DNA from: an uncultured Lachnospiraceae bacterium
Lineage (GTDB): Bacteria; Bacillota; Clostridia; Lachnospirales; Lachnospiraceae
Reading direction: 5' to 3'
NCBI GenBank assembly: GCA_902762955.1
Contig: CACWQH010000009.1
Span: 1-61,970, forward strand
Length of the DNA stretch: 61,970 nt
Shown: one piece after another, positions 19,846 to 28,310 of the stretch
Layout: every line of letters starts with the position of its first letter
Position numbering within the stretch: the first letter of the stretch is position 1
Notes under the pieces: generated by a model
The model's input: the letters and a program-made list of their open reading frames with translations, nothing else
Database searches by the model: none
What the model was told of the DNA's origin: nothing
Translations under genes and position numbers: made by a program

Positions 19846-22200
19846 TTATTCTGATATGCCGTTTGTTCTGATGATGAATTTGGTAACTCCTGTATCACCA
19901 TCATTAATTTCTGTGAATGTCTGGTATTCTGATGATGCCTCAAATACTGCCTCAAGTCTGCCTGCTATATCTTTAATATCGCCATTGTAGGCTTCTACTA
20001 TCTTCTTAATAGCTTCGTTATTAAACTGATTCATACCATCACTTAATTCATTTGCTCCATCAGCCAACTGCTTTACACCATCCTGAAGCTGTTCACTTCC
20101 TGTTGCAAGCTTGTTACTTCCGTCTACAAGCTGAGTTGTTCCTGTTGCAAGCTGGCTTGAACCTGTAGCCAACTGACTTGTTCCTGATGCTAACTGATCT
20201 GCACCTGCTGAAAGCTGACCGATACCTGCTGTAAGAGATGGTATCTTATCTGTCAATGTCTGTGTACCTTCTGCAAGTGACTGTGTTCCTGCTGCGAGTG
20301 CCTGTGAACCTGTTACCAAGCTGTAGCCTGTTTCTCCGACTGCTTCTATCTGTCCTGCGATAGTTTTCTTAGCACCTTCAGCACCTGCAACTGCTGCCTC
20401 ACCGGCCGCCTGAGTGGCCGCCTGCTGGCAAGTTGATGCAACTGTATTACCTATATCTGCTGATGATTTATCAACTATACCACTTATTATTTCATCTGTT
20501 GCGGTATTTGCTAACTGCGTCGAAAGGGAAGCTGAAATATTTCCTATTTCACTATATACACCATTCACAATCAAGCTATATTTTCCATCCGGATCATTAT
20601 TTTTAAGATATGAACTAAATAAATCTAAAGTAGTTAAACCCTGATTAACATAAATATCATGATTATCACCATAATAATTTTCTGTTATTTTTGCATTTAT
20701 TAAACTATTTGCAAGTGCTGCCATCTGTGGATCAGATGCAAGATCCGACTGAAGCTGTGCTGCAACCTGTGACTTAATCTCATTTTTTACATTTTCATTA
20801 TTCAATGCATCATTAAATGATTTTACAGCTCCCTGATAAATCAAATTATATTTTTCATCTTTAAATGCCTTATTAACTCCTGCCACTGCCTGATCTGCAA
20901 CAGCCTTCTTCTGCTCGTCACTCATTGGAGCATTAAGACCTGCATCGAGTGTTGCAATGCCCTGACTTATACCGGCCGCACTCTGATTAATAGTTGCCGC
21001 ACCATTGTTAATAGCTGTAACACCTGTAGCAAGTGAATCTGAACTTGATACAAGAGTATCAACTCCATCCTTAAGCTGTCCTGCACCTGCTGCAAGCTGA
21101 TTAGCACCGGTAGAAACCTGATCTGCTCCGGTCTTTACCTGACCTACACCTGTTGCAAGCTGCTTGGCACCTGTTGTAAACTCACCCATCTTTTCAAGTA
21201 AAGTTGCGGTACCGTCTGCAAGCTGCTTTGAACCATCTGTCAAGGCATCTCCTGCCTCGCTCATCTCAGCTATCATACCGTCAAGGTCAGACATATCAAG
21301 GTCACCGTTAAATGAAAACTCAGAAGCAGATACAACTGCTGTCATAGTCATATCAAGTGAGAAGTCTGTAACATCTGCACTGACCTCAAAGTAATCCGGA
21401 AGGCTTAAATCCTCTGACAAATCAGAATCCTCAAGTCCAAGACTATCCTTAATTCCAGGAGCTCCGTATCCGATAACTATTGTACTTGCACCCTGTGGCA
21501 TTGTCTTACCATTTTCAACAACCACATTTGTACAATTTTCATTTAGTATAAGACCTGAAATTGCAACGAAAGGAACCTTGATTTTCTCCTTCTTGCCATT
21601 TATCTCCTTTTCTACTGAGGTGTTGTTGGTATAATCAAATCTAATCTTAACGTTTCCGCTTACGCCTGCCATATCTTCAGCTTTAGTTTCCTTACCATCA
21701 AGATAGTAAGTAACCTTTACGCTTACAGGAAGCTCCTGATTGGTAGTTCCCTGATAGTAGATATCGTTTCCGTTTGCCTGCCAGGTTATCTCATCACCGT
21801 TTTGTGAAAATGCCTCGTCACCCTTTACATTTTCTATATCACTTAAATTAGTCTTATCCTTAATCTCGCTCTTCTTATCAGTATTTCTGAGCCACTCACT
21901 TACTATAATATTGTTTACAGAACCATCAGCATCTGCAAATGCATATACTGTCTCATCCTTATTTACATCCTTTTGCTCAAGTCCAAACTTAGAAGTGATG
22001 TCATTTGCTACGGTATCGGCTGTAATTGTCTCACCGTCAACCGTATCATTTTCCGCAAGAACTGCTTCCTGCTCATAGCTATAGGTATCTATAGGTCTAA
22101 GTTCAGTTCCCATAAAGCACGAACCTGCGATAAGTGCTGCTGCGGTAACACCGCTTATTACACATTTTCTATTCTTTTTGAAATAATCCTTAATATCCAT
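19846..22200 (-). CDS. YhgE/Pip-like envelope protein with many G-x2-L-x-x-G repeats
   Basis: A protein of 784 residues with an N-terminal membrane anchor (about 12-32). It has a folded region to about 300, then long repeat tracts (about 305-410 and 625-740) of short units such as GANQLAAG, GTSQLATG and GSSQLATG, as in YhgE and Pip proteins. A helical spacer separates the two repeat blocks. Unlike typical YhgE it lacks the C-terminal multi-pass ABC-2 membrane region; the C-terminus ends soon after the repeats. The ATG at 22200 is preferred because AGGGAAGGA has proper spacing to it. It follows the MMPL gene by about 20 bases, so the two are probably one envelope module controlled by the TetR gene upstream. 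Confidence 0.75.
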   Translation of the reverse strand: MDIKDYFKKNRKCVISGVTAAALIAGSCFMGTELRPIDTYSYEQEAVLAENDTVDGETITADTVANDITSKFGLEQKDVNKDETVYAFADADGSVNNIIVSEWLRNTDKKSEIKDKTNLSDIENVKGDEAFSQNGDEITWQANGNDIYYQGTTNQELPVSVKVTYYLDGKETKAEDMAGVSGNVKIRFDYTNNTSVEKEINGKKEKIKVPFVAISGLILNENCTNVVVENGKTMPQGASTIVIGYGAPGIKDSLGLEDSDLSEDLSLPDYFEVSADVTDFSLDMTMTAVVSASEFSFNGDLDMSDLDGMIAEMSEAGDALTDGSKQLADGTATLLEKMGEFTTGAKQLATGVGQVKTGADQVSTGANQLAAGAGQLKDGVDTLVSSSDSLATGVTAINNGAATINQSAAGISQGIATLDAGLNAPMSDEQKKAVADQAVAGVNKAFKDEKYNLIYQGAVKSFNDALNNENVKNEIKSQVAAQLQSDLASDPQMAALANSLINAKITENYYGDNHDIYVNQGLTTLDLFSSYLKNNDPDGKYSLIVNGVYSEIGNISASLSTQLANTATDEIISGIVDKSSADIGNTVASTCQQAATQAAGEAAVAGAEGAKKTIAGQIEAVGETGYSLVTGSQALAAGTQSLAEGTQTLTDKIPSLTAGIGQLSAGADQLASGTSQLATGSSQLATGTTQLVDGSNKLATGSEQLQDGVKQLADGANELSDGMNQFNNEAIKKIVEAYNGDIKDIAGRLEAVFEASSEYQTFTEINDGDTGVTKFIIRTNGISE

Positions 22201-22223
22201 TTCTATCATTCCTTCCCTAAATA

Positions 22224-24350
22224 CTAACCCTGTAACTGTTCCTCATGGTTAACTGCATGTTTTCTTTCCTTCGGCGGCTTAAAGCCAACGCTTGTGTTAA
22301 TGATGATTTTATCAAATATCATGAACATCGAAGGAAGTACAAGTATTACAACTACCATACTGATAAGAGCACCTCTTGCCATAAGTGTACAAAGTGAACT
22401 TATCATATCTATATTAGAATACAAACCAACACCAAAGGTCGCTGCAAAGAAACTGAAGCCGCTTACGAGTATTGATTGTACTGAAGACTGCATACCTTCT
22501 ATTATAGCTGTCTTTTTATCAAGTCCGTGATTTCTTCCTCTCTTATACTTGTTTGTCATAAGTATCGCATAGTCAACCGTTGCACCAAGCTGTATGGTTC
22601 CGATTACTATGGAAGCTATGAAAGGAAGAACCGTTCCCGTATATGCAGGTATGCCCATGTTAATAAATATTGCAAACTCGATAACCGCAACCAGGATAAC
22701 CGGAAGTGAAATCGACTGGAATACAAACAATATTATTACAAATATAACGCCTATCGATACAGCACTTACAACCTTGAAGTCCTTATCTGTTATCTCTATA
22801 AGATCTTTAGTACAAGGTGCCTCACCTATGAGCATTCCCTTTGAGTCATAATTTTTAACTATAGTTTTGATTGCATCACACTGTGCATTTACCTCATCCG
22901 AAGCAACCGCGTATTCAGAGGTAACCAAAAGTAATTTATACTTATCATTTTCAAGATTTGATACAAGCTTATCCGGAAGAAGTTCCTTAGGAATTGTTCC
23001 GCCAAGCATGCTGTCAAGACCTATAACATTTTTAACTCCGTCAACAGCCTTTATCTCATCTGTCATAGAGATTACTTCCTTACTTGACAAGCTGCTGTCA
23101 AGAAGTATCATGTGTGTAGCACCCATAGCAAATTCTTCATCAAGCTTGTCATTTGCTATACTGCTCTGCAGATCTCTCGGAAGTGTTCCCGCAAGGTCAT
23201 AATAAACATCTGTATGTGTATAACCGTAAAGTGCAGGTACAAGAATTATTACAAACAATACAATAAATACATAAAAATGATTTACTACCCAGGATGAAAT
23301 TCTGCTTATATCAGGAAGCAATACCTTGTGCTTGGTCTTCTCGATTGCCTTATCAAAGATAAGAATCATTGCAGGAAGAACTGTTACACAACAGATAACT
23401 CCAAATACAACGCCCTTTGCCATAACGATACCCATATCAAGTCCGAGTGTGAAGCTCATAAAGCAAAGTGCTATGAAACCGGCGATGGTTGTAATTGAGC
23501 TTCCTACTACAGAAGATATCGTATTGGAAATCGCATGAACCATCGCTCTGTCCTTGTCTCCCGGATAAGCCTCCTGTTTTTCCTCGTAGCTGTGCCACAG
23601 GAATATCGAGTAGTCCATCGTAACACCTAACTGAAGAACCGCTGCAAGAGCCTGTGTTACGTAAGATATCTCACCCTTAAATACATTGGTACCTAAGTTA
23701 TATATGATTGCCATTCCTATACTAAGTAAGAAGAACAGCGGTACCAAAAATGAATCCATTGAAATTGCAAGAACTACAACCGCAAGTATAACTGCTATAA
23801 GTACATATACCGGAGTTTCTCTGTCGGATAACTCCTTTGTATCTGTGATAACCGCTGACATACCTGATAAGTAGCTTTGCTTACTTATTATTCCTCTTAA
23901 ATCATCTATGGCATCCATAGTTTCATCTGAGGAAATCGATGTAGGAAACAGTACAAACAATATCGTTGAATCTGCCTCCTCATTCATAAATACTTCTTTA
24001 ATTTCGTCCGGTAAAAGCTCCTTTGGTATAGATAAATCGACTAATGAGTCATACCATAAAACTGCTTTTACGTTTGGTACTGCTTCCATCTGCTTACGCA
24101 TCTTGGAAATATCCTTATCGGACATGCCCTCGACGACGCACATGGAAAATGCTCCGGTACCAAATTCATCAACCAGGATATCCTGACCTTTCATCGTTTC
24201 AATGTCCTTTGGAAGGTACGTAAGAATATCGTAGTTTACTCTGGTCTTAAAATAACCGAGTGCTGAAGGGATAAGTAAAAGTATTCCGATAACAAGTATT
24301 GCTATCTTATGCTTTACTACCCATTTTCCAAAATTAATCATGTTTCTCAC
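22224..24350 (-). CDS. MMPL/RND-family transporter
   Basis: A 708-residue membrane protein with two similar halves, each with one helix, a soluble outside domain of about 120 residues and five further helices (12 in total). Typical MMPL sequences are LQLGVTMDYSIFLWHSY and its second-half counterpart IQLGATVDYAILMTNKY. Such proteins export lipids, peptides or drugs using proton flux. The start is either GTG at 24350, with a good AAAGGGAAAG, or ATG three codons later. It lies between a TetR gene and a YhgE-like gene, a common Clostridial trio. Confidence 0.9.
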   Translation of the reverse strand: MRNMINFGKWVVKHKIAILVIGILLLIPSALGYFKTRVNYDILTYLPKDIETMKGQDILVDEFGTGAFSMCVVEGMSDKDISKMRKQMEAVPNVKAVLWYDSLVDLSIPKELLPDEIKEVFMNEEADSTILFVLFPTSISSDETMDAIDDLRGIISKQSYLSGMSAVITDTKELSDRETPVYVLIAVILAVVVLAISMDSFLVPLFFLLSIGMAIIYNLGTNVFKGEISYVTQALAAVLQLGVTMDYSIFLWHSYEEKQEAYPGDKDRAMVHAISNTISSVVGSSITTIAGFIALCFMSFTLGLDMGIVMAKGVVFGVICCVTVLPAMILIFDKAIEKTKHKVLLPDISRISSWVVNHFYVFIVLFVIILVPALYGYTHTDVYYDLAGTLPRDLQSSIANDKLDEEFAMGATHMILLDSSLSSKEVISMTDEIKAVDGVKNVIGLDSMLGGTIPKELLPDKLVSNLENDKYKLLLVTSEYAVASDEVNAQCDAIKTIVKNYDSKGMLIGEAPCTKDLIEITDKDFKVVSAVSIGVIFVIILFVFQSISLPVILVAVIEFAIFINMGIPAYTGTVLPFIASIVIGTIQLGATVDYAILMTNKYKRGRNHGLDKKTAIIEGMQSSVQSILVSGFSFFAATFGVGLYSNIDMISSLCTLMARGALISMVVVILVLPSMFMIFDKIIINTSVGFKPPKERKHAVNHEEQLQG

Positions 24351-24370
24351 TTCTTTCCCTTTTACTTTTT

Positions 24371-24393
24371 AGAGGTAACTTCCACTAACCTCT
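24371..24393. promoter_or_regulatory. Imperfect palindrome, candidate TetR operator
   Basis: AGAGGTAA and TTACCTCT-like arms (AGAGGTAA...TAACCTCT on the plus strand) form a 23-bp imperfect inverted repeat between a likely -10 region and the MMPL start. Its place and size fit an operator for the TetR protein encoded just upstream. This is inference from position. Confidence 0.45.
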
Positions 24394-24412
24394 TTTCGTA
24401 CTTTATAATATG

Positions 24413-24447
24413 AAAAGGATCGGATAAAATAAATATCCAATCCTTTT
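24413..24447. terminator. Strong hairpin between tetR and the MMPL gene
   Basis: A 14-bp stem with one mismatch and a 7-base AT loop. The plus-strand side ends in seven T; the minus-strand side has only TTTT. It may end tetR transcription or attenuate read-through into the MMPL gene. Confidence 0.55.
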
Positions 24448-24540
24448 TTTGCGTCTATTTTTTATATACATTTTTATCAAAATGTATATTGGTTTTATAC
24501 ATTTTTAATGTGTTATATAGCAAAGTAAATTTTTATTAAC

Positions 24541-24679
24541 CCTGCGATTTCCTTCATTTTTAGCACTTTTACGTGTTAAACTATCTCATCTGTCGGCTCG
24601 ATAGGCGATCTCGCTTGTCAGCTCGATAGACATGCTCGTCAAGGTTGTATTCGTGCAAGCACGATACAACTTTTCCTCG
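24541..24679. repeat. Structured intergenic element downstream of tetR
   Basis: This GC-richer block holds two related words (TGTCGGCTCGATAG and TGTCAGCTCGATAG), a near-perfect inverted repeat around 24644-24669 (GTTGTATTCGTGC / GCACGATACAAC), and flanking direct repeats TAAACTATCTCATC and TAAACTATGTCATT. The right flank contains the last codon and stop of tetR. The word TGTCGGCTC also occurs near 39.11 kb, and TGTTGGCTC near 40.10 kb. Nothing in it looks coding. The rest of the gap (24394-24540) holds the hairpin above and AT-rich sequence. Confidence 0.5.
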
Positions 24680-25261
24680 CTAAACTATGTCATTAAATAT
24701 ATCAATTATCGAATGACTGCTTATATAATCAAATATTTCGGAAAGCTCATCCGGACTAACCGTAAAATCTCTCTTTATCCAATTGATAGCTATATAGCAC
24801 ATCGTATTGGCATAATACTCTGCAAGCATCTCTCTTGACATCCAGCTGTATCTGAAATGATGTACCGGATGAAGCTTCTCTATGGTTTCCACAAGAAGCT
24901 CGGTAACAAGTGAAATCGATATATTGGAAAAAGAATTCTGTCCCTCTATCATGACAGCTCTTTTATAAAACTCTATATCATTTCCTATATTGGTAAGGAG
25001 TAAGGTGTATGCCGCCGTCATCATATTGTTAAACAAAAGTGGCTTAATCGGTTCAAGTATATCCGTTCTTATGATATACTCAAGCACCTCATACTTATCA
25101 GCAAAATGATTATAAAAGGTAGGACGGATAATACCTGCCTTCTCGCATATTTCTTTAACGGTAATCTTTTCCATTGAATTTTTAAGCAGAAGCTCTTTAA
25201 AGGTATCCGCTATAATCTTTTCCGTATCCTTTTTCTCTTTTTCCTGCGCTCTCATAATCAT
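24680..25261 (-). CDS. TetR/AcrR-family transcriptional regulator
   Basis: A 193-residue regulator. The N-terminal DNA-binding domain is clear: IADTFKELLLKNSMEKITVK, then EICEKAGIIRPTFYNHFADK with the usual YNHF recognition-helix end, residues about 13-55. The C-terminal ligand domain is divergent and hints at the TetR type that controls YhgE/Pip- and MMPL-like genes. GAAAGG lies 5 bases before the chosen ATG; a second ATG two codons on is possible. It is encoded just upstream of, and in line with, the MMPL and YhgE-like genes and is probably their regulator. Confidence 0.9.
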   Translation of the reverse strand: MIMRAQEKEKKDTEKIIADTFKELLLKNSMEKITVKEICEKAGIIRPTFYNHFADKYEVLEYIIRTDILEPIKPLLFNNMMTAAYTLLLTNIGNDIEFYKRAVMIEGQNSFSNISISLVTELLVETIEKLHPVHHFRYSWMSREMLAEYYANTMCYIAINWIKRDFTVSPDELSEIFDYISSHSIIDIFNDIV

Positions 25262-25355
25262 TGAATCCTTTCATTAAATGACACTGCCTTCAATTAAAAA
25301 AATGTACCGATAAAAGTAAACGATTATTTTCAAATATCATTTATCTAATTATTAG

Positions 25356-26234
25356 TTATTCCCTTGTCCATCTGCAGGAAGAACCGCAAGGTAAAACAAG
25401 ACCGTTGGAAGAAACCGGAAGACCTATCTCATCGGATATAGCCTTTCCTCCGAACTCATTAACAACAGTATTAGATACCATATAGGTAAGCACCGAAGGA
25501 GCAAGTCCCGTTGTGTACGAATTAATCAAAAAGAATAATGCATCCTTGGCAAGAAGCTCTGTGGTAAGTTCTATAAAAGAATAGATTTTATCCTCAAGCT
25601 TCCATATCTCTCCCTTCGGACCCCGCCCGTAAGACGGCGGATCCATAATTATCCCGTCGTATTTATTACCACGTCTAATCTCACGTTCAACGAACTTCAC
25701 GCAATCATCCACAAGCCATCTTATAGGTGCATCGGCAAGTCCTGAAGATACAGCATTTTCCTTTGCCCAGGTAACCATACCCTTGGAAGCATCCACATGA
25801 GTAACCTTGGCTCCCGCTGCAGCAGCTGCTATGGTTGCTCCACCGGTATAAGCAAACAGATTTAAAACCTTTATCTCTCTACCCGGATCTTTTTCCTTTT
25901 CATTTTTTATTATCTCTGAAAACCAGTCCCAGTTTACCGCCTGCTCCGGAAAAAGACCGGTATGCTTAAAGGAAAAGGGTTTAAGATTAAAGGTCAAATC
26001 CTTATAATTAATGCTCCACTGCTTTGGGAGGTTCATAAACTCCCATTCTCCGCCACCGCTCTTGCTTCTATGATAATGTCCGTTTAATTTTTTCCATAAA
26101 GGATTATCCTTGGGCGTGTTCCAAAGCACCTGAGGATCAGGTCGGAGTAATATATAATCACCCCAGCGTTCAAGCTTTTCACCCTCGGAACAATCTATAA
26201 CCTCGTAATCCTTCCAATCTTTTGCAATCCACAT
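25356..26234 (-). CDS. RlmI/RlmK-like class I SAM-dependent methyltransferase
   Basis: A 292-residue methyltransferase. The SAM-binding motif I is LNLFAYTGGATIAAAAAGA (about 127-145), followed by VTHVDASKGMVTWAKEN and the catalytic-type motif IIMDPPSYGRGPKGE (about 195-210). This matches RlmI/RlmK-type enzymes that methylate 23S rRNA cytosine or guanine, although the N-terminal PUA domain of RlmI is not present. The exact target is therefore uncertain. A modest AAAGAAAG precedes the ATG. It stands alone between tetR and the citrate synthase gene. Confidence 0.82.
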   Translation of the reverse strand: MWIAKDWKDYEVIDCSEGEKLERWGDYILLRPDPQVLWNTPKDNPLWKKLNGHYHRSKSGGGEWEFMNLPKQWSINYKDLTFNLKPFSFKHTGLFPEQAVNWDWFSEIIKNEKEKDPGREIKVLNLFAYTGGATIAAAAAGAKVTHVDASKGMVTWAKENAVSSGLADAPIRWLVDDCVKFVEREIRRGNKYDGIIMDPPSYGRGPKGEIWKLEDKIYSFIELTTELLAKDALFFLINSYTTGLAPSVLTYMVSNTVVNEFGGKAISDEIGLPVSSNGLVLPCGSSCRWTRE

Positions 26235-26309
26235 ATTTTTTCTTTCTTTATTATCCGACTTCGGATAGATTTTTAATATAATTATCTATAATCAGTCAAA
26301 AAATAGTAT

Positions 26310-27659
26310 TTAATGTCTTTCTTCTATAGGTACATACTCTCTGTGCTCACCAACATATTTATAAGCAGGACGAATAATCTTACCCTTATTTACAAGCTCT
26401 TCAAGTCTGTGAGCAGACCATCCGGAGATACGTGCTATGGCAAACATCGGTGTAAATATCTCTGTTGGGATTCTAAGCATCGTATAAACAAATCCGCTGT
26501 AGAAGTCAACATTTGCACAAACTGCTTTTTGAGTATTACGATTTGCTGTTATAAGTTTCTTGGCTATGCGCTCAACTCTCTCATGAAGTTCGAACTCTCT
26601 TTCCATACCTTTTTCTTTGGAAAGCTTTTTAGCATATTCCTTAAGAATTACCGCTCTCGGATCAGACTCACTATATACCGCATGACCCATACCATAGATA
26701 AGTCCGGCATTGTCAAAGGCCTTCTTGTCAAGTATAGCCTGAAGGTATTCGCTAAGCTCATCTTCATTTTCCCAATCCTTGACATTGTTCTTCAAATCAT
26801 CAAACATCTGCTGAACCTTAAGGTTAGCGCCACCGTGTCTCGGACCCTTAAGCGAACCGAGTGCCGCAGAGATAGTTGAATATGTATCTGTTCCCGAAGA
26901 AGTAAGTACATGAGTTGTAAATGTTGAGTTATTACCACCACCATGCTCGGCATGAATGATAAGACAAACATCCAAAACTTTTGCTTCCAATTCTGTGTAC
27001 TTTCCATCAGTTCTTATAAGTCTGAGCAAGTTTTCCGCAGTAGAAAGTCCCTTTTTAGGTCTGTGAATAATCAAACTCTTTTCCAGATGATAATGTCTGT
27101 AAGCCTGATATCCATAGGCAGCAATAACAGGGAACTGGGCTATAAGCTGAAGCGACTGCTCCAGCACATGCTTAACACTGGTATCATTTGCCATCTCATC
27201 ATAGGCGTAAAGTGACTGAACACATTTTTGGAGTATGTTCATCATATCCTTACTCGGCGCCTTCATAATTACATCTCTGTTAAATGCCTCCGGAAGCTGT
27301 CTAAGCTCCTCCAAAACTCCCACAAAGGTCTCAAGTTCTTCATTGCTCGGAAGCTGTCCAAACAGCAGAAGATAGGTTGTTTCTTCGAAACCATAAAGGC
27401 TGTTTCTTAATCCGGACACAAGCTTTTTAACCTCGTATCCCTGATAATAAAGCTCGCCCGGAATCGGAATTCTTTCCTCGCCCCTAAATCCGACTACATC
27501 AGATATCTCGGTAAGACCGGTCAGAACACCGCGTCCGTCTGCATCTCTTAAACCTCTTTTTACATTATACTTTTGATATAGGCCTACATCTATCTGGTCA
27601 GTTTCATTACATATCTCAACATATGTATCCAGTATTTTGTAAAATGTATTATCTGCCAT
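26310..27659 (-). CDS. Citrate synthase (citrate/2-methylcitrate synthase type)
   Basis: Condenses oxaloacetate with acetyl-CoA. At 449 residues it is full length for the Gram-positive type. Conserved regions are RGLRDADGRGVLTGL near the N-terminus, ILHAEHGGGNNST-like CLIIHAEHGGGNNSTF around the first catalytic His (about 238-253), GPRHGGANLKVQQM, and YGMGHAVYSESDPRA with the second His (about 320-334). The ATG at 27659 has GGGAG 9 bases upstream; the earlier ATG abuts that site. No other TCA-cycle gene is adjacent, which fits a biosynthetic (glutamate-forming) role, with gdhA elsewhere in the window. Confidence 0.93.
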   Translation of the reverse strand: MADNTFYKILDTYVEICNETDQIDVGLYQKYNVKRGLRDADGRGVLTGLTEISDVVGFRGEERIPIPGELYYQGYEVKKLVSGLRNSLYGFEETTYLLLFGQLPSNEELETFVGVLEELRQLPEAFNRDVIMKAPSKDMMNILQKCVQSLYAYDEMANDTSVKHVLEQSLQLIAQFPVIAAYGYQAYRHYHLEKSLIIHRPKKGLSTAENLLRLIRTDGKYTELEAKVLDVCLIIHAEHGGGNNSTFTTHVLTSSGTDTYSTISAALGSLKGPRHGGANLKVQQMFDDLKNNVKDWENEDELSEYLQAILDKKAFDNAGLIYGMGHAVYSESDPRAVILKEYAKKLSKEKGMEREFELHERVERIAKKLITANRNTQKAVCANVDFYSGFVYTMLRIPTEIFTPMFAIARISGWSAHRLEELVNKGKIIRPAYKYVGEHREYVPIEERH

Positions 27660-27719
27660 CTTGTTCATCTCCCTTTTATTACTTTATATTACAACAGCAT
27701 TTGTCTAATATATCATATT

Positions 27720-28310
27720 TTATATTTCAATTAAATATTTTTCATACGCATTGATAACACGTGTTTCATTATACATTGATTCGCGCTTAAAGTCACGTCC
27801 ATAATTTATATGCACATGGCCATGTGCAAAAAGCATCGGCTTTTGTTCATCCAAAATATCAAGGAATACCTTAAAGCCCGTATGCGGAAGGTCACTGCTG
27901 TCATGCAGATGATATGCCGGAGAATGAGTTATAAGTATATCAACCCCGCCGTTTTTCCTAATCTTCCTTCTAAGCTTTTTATATCGTTTAGCCATCTCCT
28001 GCTCGGTATACTGATACGTGCCGTTGTTATAACACATACTTCCGCCAAGCCCCATAATTCTTATGCCGTCATGAACGTATATATCATCATCTATACATAT
28101 GCATCCATCCGGCGGTGTCTCATCATAGCAATGATCATGGTTTCCATGCACATAAAGAATAGGCACCTTGGCAAAGGTTGCAAGAAATGATAAGAACTGC
28201 GGAGCCAAATCTCCACAGGATATAATAAGGTCTATTCCTTCTAATTTACTTTTCTCAAAAAAATCCCAATAGTATTTTGATTCTTCATCAGCCAGTAATA
28301 AAATCTTCAT
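27720..28310 (-). CDS. Calcineurin-like metallophosphoesterase, altered first motif
   Basis: A 196-residue phosphoesterase. Metal-binding motifs II-V are present: IISCGDL (about 30-36), YVHGNHDHC (about 55-63), LITHSPAYH (about 127-135) and FAHGHVH (about 162-168). The first motif, normally D-x-H, reads ADEES, so the first His ligand is missing or replaced by an acidic residue. Its ATG overlaps the TAA of the upstream ParB/BMP-like gene (TAATG), indicating translational coupling. The substrate is unknown; the coupling suggests a nucleotide or nucleoside product linked to the partner's ligand. Confidence 0.85.
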   Translation of the reverse strand: MKILLLADEESKYYWDFFEKSKLEGIDLIISCGDLAPQFLSFLATFAKVPILYVHGNHDHCYDETPPDGCICIDDDIYVHDGIRIMGLGGSMCYNNGTYQYTEQEMAKRYKKLRRKIRKNGGVDILITHSPAYHLHDSSDLPHTGFKVFLDILDEQKPMLFAHGHVHINYGRDFKRESMYNETRVINAYEKYLIEI

